Translations under genes and position numbers: made by a program | The notes under the pieces: model-generated | What the model was told of the DNA's origin: nothing | The model's database searches: none | What the model saw: only the letters and a program-made list of their open reading frames with translations | Origin: Echinarachnius parma | Lineage: Eukaryota > Echinodermata > Echinoidea > Clypeasteroida > Echinarachniidae | Length of the DNA: 64,000 bases | Assembly (NCBI GenBank): GCA_037951105.1 | Contig: JBAMJV010001328.1 | Location: 372,001 to 436,000, forward strand | Direction: 5' to 3' | Shown here: positions 56,321 to 64,000 of the stretch, in pieces | How the letters are laid out: each line of letters begins with the position of its first letter | Position numbering within the stretch: the first letter of the stretch is position 1

Positions 56321-57669
56321 ATTAAAATGTAAATGAAATAATGTAAAGATAAGATACAATATTACAATCATAATGAACCAGTCTTTCATATAACAAAATA
56401 TGTTTTTACTGTTTTTCATATGAAGCAAGGAGATTGCACAATAACAAAGGAAGCCTTGTATGCTAATGAATAATTAATAAACTAACATTTACCTAAAATA
56501 TGCCAAGTACTGTACTTCTACATCTATAACAGAAAAACATGAAATGTTACAACTGCTGTTCAAACTTAGTTAAATCTAAAAAATGAATTATCATGACTCA
56601 GACCATGACTGATATTTGATCCACAATTTACCTCAAGACTAAGCCTCTACAGTAAACATATAACCTGACTCCTCCTCACGCCTCTGAAATTGGATTCCCT
56701 TGAACTGAAGTTATCAGATATATCTCTTCAAATGAATAACTAGTAAGCCTAAAAATGCATGGTTAATTAAAAGTCTTGTCCATTATATACAAACAACTAT
56801 ATGTCTACAAAATAACAATAAATGGGAAATTAGTAAAGGGATGAAACTGCAGTTTCACATCGATTTTTATGTGGGGGTCGGCATATACAGTATTAATCTT
56901 GCATACATTTGGGATTGCAGAAAAGGCTTTGACTTAGGCAAATTTTGACTCTTGCAGATAAACCAAAGGAAAGAGAACTAAAATAGAACTTGGACTAGGA
57001 TAGTAATGGCAAGGTCAACTGTATTTTGAAACCTACAAAATTCCAATTCAGTTATCATGTACTAGTATATTAAAGATATTACTAAAGTTTGACACGATAG
57101 AAAAGGAATAAACGAACATTATCCTTAATTAATACATGTACATGTATGCATTTGGAACAGTTTATTATACAGAATACATTTTCTATCAAAGTTTCTATAA
57201 TATTTTAGTTACAATGCAGTTTTTATAGCTAAATCTAACTTGGTACATATATATACATAAAAGAAAAAGAAAAGAAATCCAAATTGTAAACACAGAGAAA
57301 TTTTACTAGTCCTGATGTTATTACGATGCGAATCTTAGTTGAAAGATAAATCAGGAACAAAGGAAGGTGTGAAAGTATCTTAAGAGGCCTTGCATATATA
57401 TTTATGTTACAAAAATCTCTGCTCATAACAAAACTGAAACAGAAAGAATATTTGAAAAAGTGTAGGAAATAATACAGTTGAACAATGAATGAACTGTAGT
57501 GCAAGCACATTTCATCCACTTAGTTCAAACGTACACCATCTCTCTAAATCTGTACTATGAAAGGTAATGAATCAGACAAACATGTTTTACAAAATGCGTG
57601 CATGCCCAACTTGTGAAAACATCAAAACAAAAGTAATAATTGATGAGGGAATGCTAGAATAAATGTAAG
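56321..57669. other. LAMTOR1 intron 2, nothing recognised
   Basis: AT-rich intron without supported features. Confidence 0.4.
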
Positions 57670-58390
57670 TCAAAGTGTACTAACATGCTGCCCAGGCTGC
57701 CCACCAACATCCATTGTCTAACAAACGATCTTGTCATATACTCCTTGGTTCGATATAAACTGACTTATAAGTACTATGTAAAATGTAAATGTTCATTTTA
57801 AAACTCAAAACATAATGAAAAGGAAACATAATATCTAGTGATAATAAGGGATGTTAGAATCAGTGCACCGTAGGTATACCAACATGCTGCCCAAGCTGAA
57901 ACACTCATCTGATAAGTGTATTCATCCATTTCATTCATTTTTTAAAATAATAACAATGTCAGAATACAAAACAAAAAAATAAATAAAAGAGAGGTGAATC
58001 TTGTAAGTGTACATGCTCCCCTAGATGTCTTACTTATCACGCTAGTTCAATAACGTTTGCAAATCTCAGCATAAATACTTGTTCAATATCATAACCAAAT
58101 ATTTATACATGTATACAAACACAAAATATAAGTTCTAAAAGAAAAGGGAAGCAATATAAAGGGAATATTATAAGAATTTGTTAGGTGTACCAACATGCTG
58201 CCCCGGCTAGATCACTCTCAACCTCCCTTGGCTATCACTCTATTCCAATCTAATCACAAATACTATATAGAAAATATAATGACATAAAACAATATATACA
58301 TCTATATAACATAATTAAAATAAAAGAAAAGGGAAGTGATATTAAAGGGAATGTTAGCATAATGTTCAGGTGTACCAACATGCTGCCCCT
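57670..58390 (-). repeat. Tandem units downstream of exon 2b (TGTACCAACATGCTGCCC)
   Basis: ACCAACATGCTGCCC-type words occur at about 57682, 57878, 58190 and 58372. The copy at 58182-58245 also keeps, on the minus strand, AAGGGAGGTTGAGAGTGATC, a diverged version of the exon-2b donor region (AAGGAAGGTTAGTGATC). These are thus partial copies of the sequence downstream of exon 2b. Confidence 0.65.
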
Positions 58391-58405
58391 GGCTGGATCA
58401 CTAAC

Positions 58406-58464
58406 CTTCCTTGTCCGTGTGCCGAGCTGATCTCTGGGGGGATAAGGGGCTCATTGGGGTCACT
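58406..58464 (-). CDS. LAMTOR1: LAMTOR1, alternative exon 2b
   Basis: Acceptor TCTCTCCATTCCAG, then SDPNEPLIPPEISSAHGQG plus AG, with donor GTTAGT. It resembles exon 2a (S-G-P-N-E-TTR-L-L-D-P against S-D-P-N-E-P-L-I-P-P), has the same phases (0 in, 2 out) and the same AG|GTTAGT junction. This indicates an exon duplication. Only 62 bp separate it from exon 2a. With 2b the protein is 161 residues. It lacks the ExxxLL dileucine signal of 2a (it has EPLI). Inclusion together with 2a shifts the frame. That this exon is used in transcripts is inference; it could be a decaying copy, although its splice sites and frame are intact. Confidence 0.7.
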
Positions 58465-58526
58465 CTGGAATGGAGAGAATAACCAAAGACAGAATTTATG
58501 CAACACACACGGCCAAGACTACTAAC

Positions 58527-58597
58527 CTGTTGACTGGTCTCGTTGGGGTGTTCCTCGTTGGGTCTAATAGACGTGTCGTTTCGTTGGGACCACTGTC
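58527..58597 (-). CDS. LAMTOR1: LAMTOR1, exon 2a
   Basis: Acceptor TGTGCTTTACAG, then DSGPNETTRLLDPTRNTPTR and PVN plus AG, with donor GTTAGT. It corresponds to vertebrate 'EERKLLLDPSSPPTKALNG'. ETTRLL is a canonical acidic dileucine (ExxxLL) endosome/lysosome sorting signal, at the same place as EERKLL in human LAMTOR1. 71 bp, phase 0 in, phase 2 out. Confidence 0.88.
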
Positions 58598-58899
58598 CTG
58601 TAAAGCACAATGAAAGACAAGCCATGATTTCAAGAAAATTACTAATAAATCATATTTAGTTGAACCCGTCTATAAGCACCAACCAAGAGTCAGAAAAGGT
58701 GGTCTTTCAGTTATGAGCAGGTGGTCTTTTATAAAGAGGGTCATCAAAATGTCATAGTTCTGCTTCCTACGGGATCTAGACTAGTGGTCAAGGGTTTTTT
58801 TTTACATACAGGTGGTCACGAGTGTCGGTTTGGCTGTGGTGTACCAATAGTATGTAAAACTTTCTGAAAACATAATCTGAATTGTCAATCTGCTTTTAT

Positions 58900-59610
58900 G
58901 GTCCCACCGGCAAAATAGAGTTCTTGCATTTTGAAGGAGAGAAGGATAAGAAAGGAGCAGGAGGAGAGGAGGAAATGATTACAAAAAAATTTTTTTGGAG
59001 GAATATGGGGAAGAAGGGAAAAGGGGTGAGAAGGAAGAGGACAAAGAAGAGAATGACAATAATTTCAGGTGGAAGGATATGACAACATGTAAGACCAGGA
59101 GAAGGATCAGAATACAATAACAGGAAACTAAGAGAGGCAGAGGAGGAATAAAGAGGTGGTAGAAAAATGGAGGGGAAGAGGAGAGACACTGGAGAGGAGG
59201 AGGAAGAGGTGGAAGAGGAAGAGGAAGAAGAGAACTGGGATTACTGGGTAAACGTGATGACTTGAGGACAAGTAGTAGAGAACTTGATGGTGATGAGGAA
59301 CTAGGAGGGGTGGGGATGCAAATTTAAGAGGAAGAAGAGTGGGGTAGAAAAACAGGAGGGGAGAGGGGGTGCGGGGTGACAGGATTAAGGAGGTCAGGAT
59401 TAGGGAGAGAGGTGGAGGAGGAAGAAAATAAAACTTAATGAGGTGGAAGACAAAAGAACAAAACTGAGAGGATGAGAAAAAAAGGGGAGCAGAGGAAGAG
59501 ATGAAGAGAGGAGGAAAATACAGAGGTCTGAGGACAAGGATGAGAAAGAGGAAGCGGTGTTGGAGGAGGTGAGCTTTATGAGGTGAGTAAGGAGGGTACA
59601 ACGTACTCAA
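58900..59610. repeat. Polypurine tract (GA-rich, ~700 bp) in LAMTOR1 intron 1
   Basis: The plus strand is almost all A and G (GAGGAGGAAGAGG words); the minus strand is pyrimidine-rich. Open frames here (Ser/Leu/Pro/Phe or Lys/Glu/Gly rich) reflect composition. It could form triplex (H-DNA) structures. Confidence 0.85.
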
Positions 59611-61299
59611 AGGGACTCGGGGGCCAAGGGGTGAATGAAAATGAAAACCATTGTAGAGAGTTGGCTTCAGGAGCTGAAGGAGATCTGTAATCTATTCAAG
59701 CTTGAGAAAATCAATTAGCCCCATGTCTACTGAAACCTGGTGTACCATGTATTATGTCAGAACTCAGAACTAGGTAAAACTAGGTAAAATTGTGGTTACT
59801 TATGTACAATAATATTGTCAATTCTGGTCATTAATTAGACTATAATTTTTTTCAAATGAACAATCTATATTGTATGTAAATATGTTTTTGTATGAAATAC
59901 TGCCTAATTCCATTTTTAAAAATATTTTCAAGAAATATTGTTAGAAAGGCTCTCAACTGTAAGCATATCCTTGATAGTCTAGATTGTGGACATCACAATT
60001 AAGCCCCATCCCCATTTTCACCCATTGTTTGCATTCTATTGGCAAGTTGAGGAATGAGGATGACATGAATTTGGCCCGTTTTCCGTTTGGTGTTATCGTC
60101 ATCTGGAAGTTAACTAAGAGTGAACATGGTTCATGGGAGCAAAGCCTTATTAGGAAATCATAATGTCTTGTCCAACAATAATCTCTATAGTATAGATATC
60201 AAGTATTACTGTGACAGTTCATTGATTAAGTCAATGTACTATTTTAATTAAAACAATTATCCAGTGGTTAAGAAACATAATTTTTGCACAAAATCATGAT
60301 CCAAACGGACTAGGGCCCTAGGGGACAATTATGAAAATAATTGCAATTTTGGTAATTCAGTCAATTTTGGCCAAATTGTAAACAAAATAAAAATGATTAG
60401 TAATGTTGATTTGGTTTTCACTTCACTTAGCCTACAATTTACACAAACAATTAACTTACCAAATATGCATTCTGGACACAACTTTTTAAACAGATTTGAG
60501 ATTAAGAAAGATCAGAAAAAGGACAAATAAGTGTTGGCTATCAGGAAACAAATCACGATTTAATTTTTACAAACTTAGGTTTGTGGATAGTGTTTTCATT
60601 CAGGCAAGTGAAAGGGTAGAGGTAATTCAAAAGGATTAAATAAATGTAAAAAACTGCTTGTCCACTATAAAGACAAGTGTAATAAAAATGTAAGTCATTG
60701 TCATTGAAGCCACGAGCTTTCAAATCTGGCAGATTCTTCTTCTAGGCGTAGCCGTAGATAAAAGGATTAACACAAACTTTTATCTCTCCTTAATTATTTG
60801 TTGACAATGTTACTTACTTAGTCTCACTCAGTCTCAGTCAGCTCAGACCCAGAGTGACTCAGTCACCAATTCAAATCATGAGCATATAATATTCATCAAT
60901 AACTCAATCTTTCAAAGTGACAAAGTTAAACTCAGGTCAAATACAAAGACAAAGACATTCAACAAACTACATGTAGACTAGTCTAGGGCTAGGCTAGTTA
61001 TATTTTCTGAATTTGTCGTAAATTATTTTAGCTTAGTGCCAAGTGCCGGAGCTTCACATGGAAAAGAAGAAGATGTTAAAAACATGTTATAAATAATACT
61101 TCCATGACATAATTATCAGTGTAAAATGTAATGGGTAGTGAAATAGTCTAGTGAATATCATTTGAATGCAAGGCCAAGCAGTGTACAGTCATGAAAGAAA
61201 TTATGGGAGTTGCGGCGAGTCCACGGAGTGCTACCTTAATCGACGCCGGACTTTCGGCGTACTAACATGATGAGCACCGCTACATTAAAGAAAACTTAC
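59611..61299. other. LAMTOR1 intron 1, nothing recognised
   Basis: AT-rich; no exon or classified repeat supported. Confidence 0.4.
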
Positions 61300-61341
61300 C
61301 TGCATAGACTTGTCGTCGTCCTTGCCGAAACAGCAACCCAT
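61300..61341 (-). CDS. LAMTOR1: LAMTOR1 (Ragulator subunit p18), exon 1
   Basis: LAMTOR1 anchors the pentameric Ragulator to late endosomes and lysosomes, where it recruits Rag GTPases for amino-acid-dependent mTORC1 activation and scaffolds MEK1-MP1. This exon reads MGCCFGKDDDKSMQ, then donor GTAAGT. Gly2 is the N-myristoylation site and Cys3/Cys4 the palmitoylation sites, as in human MGCCYSSENED. Six exons are joined without any phase conflict: 61300-61341, 58527-58597 (or 58406-58464), 55567-55653, 54962-55039, 52068-52197 and 50850-50939. They give 165 residues (161 with exon 2b); human LAMTOR1 has 161. No TATA box is evident upstream. The introns hold MITEs and self-copies of exon 5. Confidence 0.93.
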
Positions 61342-61619
61342 GTTTTCGACTTTTCCTCAGATTTCACAGAATACTTGAAGTTCAGGTACGTACGAGTGAT
61401 GTAGCTCAGCGTCGTCAGCAGATAGTAAAAAAACACAATATTTAGGTCATATCATGAGAAAATACGGCATATTAATTGGCTCGATTTCTTCCTCTTTTGC
61501 AGAAAAACAATCTTCGGATCGTGTGTATTGTGTTTGAAATCATGTGACCATGCATGCTCATCTTGAATAGTCTTATTACAGACCCCGCTAATATGATTTG
61601 TATCCATATTGCGGGTAGA

Positions 61620-62160
61620 TTTTTGGTAAAGAGAGTACAGTTTTGGTCAAACTGAATTTTAGTAACTAAAACCTGCACCATACATTACAAACTAACAGAA
61701 TTATAACTGCACCATGCACGAAAGGAATACAAAATTACAAATGACTAAGTAAAAAGCCCGTTATCATCATTCAAAAAGAGCAGTTCAAACTCAAGAGGGC
61801 ACTCTCTAAAAACTCATCGGTTTCAACCGTTTTGAGTAAAATATTGTGCATGTGATGTTTTGTTGAAATAGTGATTAGATATAGAGAGGTAATCAACAGC
61901 TATTTTAAAACCTCTTTTGTAAATTTGTGAAAAGAGGAAGCATTTAAAAAAAATATTGACGGCTGGTTCAAAATTATCGAATAATTGTGGGGCCCCACAA
62001 TATTATTATTACAAAGCCATGTTTATGGATATTTGATCAAATAAAGTTTATATTCTGTCATTAAAATTGTATGCTCTTTCAAATTTGACACTCAGTTTTT
62101 CATTATCTAACAAAAAATTATTTTGTGTAGCGCCCTCTATACCAAAACTAAACTATCCCT
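61620..62160. mobile_element. Family A MITE copy
   Basis: The right end is AAACTAAACTATCCCT followed by TTAA (62161-62164). The left end (GTAAAGAGAGTACAGTTTTG) is diverged. Internal blocks match 45646-46181. It lies about 280 bp upstream of the LAMTOR1 start codon. Confidence 0.75.
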
Positions 62161-62164
62161 TTAA

Positions 62165-62330
62165 AAGGACTTAGTGTAACATTGTCCAAATCCTCAAAAT
62201 CTAATTGGAATTCTAGCGGTTCCCTCATACCTTGTTGTATTCGTATTGACAGCTTCGGACAGGTTTCGGTTTTTCAAATTTCCCTTGCGTTAAAAAGATA
62301 TTTACGATTGAAGTGTTGATTAGTATTTCC
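62165..62330. mobile_element. Family C MITE fragment abutting a family A copy
   Basis: AAGGACTTAGTGTAACATTG is the inverted right end of 27759-28146. It starts immediately after TTAA 62161-62164, so two different MITEs share one target site. It is truncated at about 62330. Confidence 0.75.
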
Positions 62331-62815
62331 CGAAGTGCCCCCCGATATTTTTTTGTGAGATAATGAAAAACTGACTGTCAAATTTGAAAGAACATTAAAC
62401 TTTATTTGATCAAAATCGGTTCAGAAACGGCTGAAATATCCATAAGTATATTTTTATTCAAAATGTTCTTCACCGGCAATCACCGGGCGATATTTATACT
62501 TTTTAGAAAAATGTCAAAAAATGCTCAAAGACTACTTTGAAAAAAAAAATCAGAATAGGTTTTTAAAAAGTCGTTGATGATATCTCTATTGAATCATTAT
62601 TTTAACAAACATTAAATGGACAATTTTGTATGAAAAAAAGCTAAAACCAATGATTTTTTTTAAATAGCGCCCTCTTGAGTTGTAACGGCTCTTTTTGAAT
62701 GATAACAGGGGTTTTACTTAGTCGTTTGTAATTGTGTATACTTTTCGAGCATGGTGAAGTTATAACTATTACTTTGTACCGTATATATAATGGTGCAGGT
62801 TTTGGTTACTAACAG
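62331..62815. mobile_element. Family A MITE copy, reverse orientation, truncated at both ends
   Basis: The GAAGTGCCC, TTTGATCAAAATCGGTTCAG, TAGCGCCCTCTTGAGTTGTAAC and TTACTTAGTCGTTTGTAAT blocks of family A run in order. It ends at 'ggttactaa', then family B. Confidence 0.75.
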
Positions 62816-63640
62816 TGGCGTAGCGAGGGTCAAGTGATTGGGGGGGCACAGCTGCGAGGGAGCGGAGCGACCAAGCCCGAGGGCGCGTAGCGCCCGAGGG
62901 GGGGGGGGGGGGGGGAGGGTGTGGGAGGGGGGTGTCCCCCCTCCCATGCAATTTGGTGCATACCTTGGAAGGAAATTTGATATACTGAATTAAAGAAATA
63001 ATTTCCCTCATGATAAAGTATACACACACAATCAAACCTACGTGTACACACACACACCAGATTCAAATACTCTCACGCCGTATGCTTGTCTACATTTATT
63101 TGGGGGAGGGTGTGGGAGGGGGTTCACCCCCTCCAAATTTTTTTGAAATTTTAGAAATTGGTGTTTAAAATATCACTGTATAGAAGTATGGTCATTATTG
63201 TCTTTATCATTGTCTTAATCATGGGTGTTAAAATGGTATATAATAGTGAATCTACTCGTTACGTATTTTAAAACGGTAATAGCGAGGAAAGATTAAGCCC
63301 GTGAGATGGATCCACGTGATCCTGTATACTATAGAGCCATCGATATAGTCTAGGGCATTGAGCTCCAATGGAACTAAGCAAAAGTGGAGGGGAGACATTG
63401 CGAGGAAGCGAAGCGACCGATTGGGGGAGGGTGTGGGAGGGGGTGTCCCCCTCCCACAGTAGGGAGCTTTCGTATTTTGGGGCCTGAAATTGTGCGATTT
63501 GGTGCACACCTAAGACAGAAATTTCACGTAATATAAAGTATATAAGTATGGAACCAAACATACTTAATGACAAAGGAGGGGGACAATCTCCTCCCCTTTC
63601 TAATGTGGGGGACATAATATTCCAATTTTATTTGCATTCA
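62816..63640. repeat. Family B repeat cluster with G/C runs
   Basis: CAGTGGCGTAGCGAGG at 62813, then the CTCG-type hairpin GAGGGCGCGTAGCGCCCGAG (62879-62898), a G run and repeated GGGAGGGTGTGGGAGGGGG...CCCCCTCCCA modules (about 62915, 63105, 63425). Family members occur at 3412-3960 and 6781-6870. Confidence 0.55.
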
Positions 63641-64000
63641 GCGCATATGGACCGAATTTACTAAAAGATATATTATTTAAAATTATTTTATTTTCCGATG
63701 ATAGTGTGCTATAGACATGATAGATGAGGGTCTAATAAATTTCGTATATATCAGTATTTCAGAATATGCGCGCGAAGCGCGCGGCAAAAATTAAGATTTA
63801 CAGTCCTTTTCAAACTAAAAAAAAACACAGCTATGCTCGGGTCCCTTGAATTAGTTTCAGTAGGCCTATGCTCAACTGATGCAGATATCGACTCTGGAGA
63901 AGATGACTGGTGCTCCTTCAATCATGATCATCAACAATATGCCTATATAGATTATGCATCATGAATTAATGGAACGGGTGCATTTGGAGTGAAGAAATTA
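63641..64000. other. Window end, nothing recognised
   Basis: GCGCGCGAAGCGCGC (63769-63783) is a small palindromic word like that at 4051-4065. No gene seen. Confidence 0.35.

Noticed and set aside
59128-59610. A 160-codon minus-strand open frame
   Set aside because: Pure composition effect of the polypurine tract; no conserved motif.

Overview
The window looks like AT-rich, repeat-laden genomic DNA from an invertebrate deuterostome, most likely an echinoderm (sea-urchin-like). The reasons are short spliced exons separated by introns of several kb, a DEATH-NACHT-LRR receptor gene of the kind expanded in sea urchins, tRNA-derived SINEs, CR1/Jockey-type LINEs and a very dense population of non-autonomous DNA transposons. 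The species cannot be fixed from the sequence alone. Long poly(dG)/poly(dC) tracts are unusually frequent.

Three protein-coding genes can be assembled exon by exon, with every intron phase agreeing. (1) About 677-19,973, plus strand: a NOD-like receptor with a 9-residue first exon, a DEATH exon (5810-6171), a NACHT exon (10955-12543) and a short LRR-type exon (19401-19585) that is preceded by two partial copies of itself. (2) 28,872-40,482, plus strand: LRRC51, three coding exons, 201 residues. (3) 50,850-61,341, minus strand: LAMTOR1 (p18), the lipid anchor of the Ragulator complex, 165 residues. LRRC51 and LAMTOR1 lie tail to tail, and they are also neighbours in human at the LRTOMT/LAMTOR1 locus.

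The most interesting observation is in LAMTOR1. Two similar second exons, 2a (58527-58597) and 2b (58406-58464), are separated by only 62 bp. Both run from phase 0 to phase 2. Using both, or neither, gives a premature stop in exon 3, so exactly one must be chosen. Exon 2a carries an acidic dileucine signal (ExxxLL) and 2b does not. LAMTOR1 exon 5 and the NLR LRR exon are also bordered by tandem partial copies of themselves that each carry a splice site.

The rest is mostly repeats. There are several TTAA-flanked T2/Kolobok-like MITE families whose ends start AGGG, and a 2.4-kb foldback with about 1-kb arms. A nested cluster at 13.2-15.7 kb holds one element inserted in a copy of itself and an 8-bp-TSD element inserted in another copy. 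There is a 5'-truncated LINE (16.7-18.7 kb), a Ty3/gypsy fossil fragment, SINEs (one split by a MITE), palindromic hairpins sharing an apex motif, an array of nuclear-receptor-like DR1 sites (43.8-44.6 kb), and TG and polypurine tracts.
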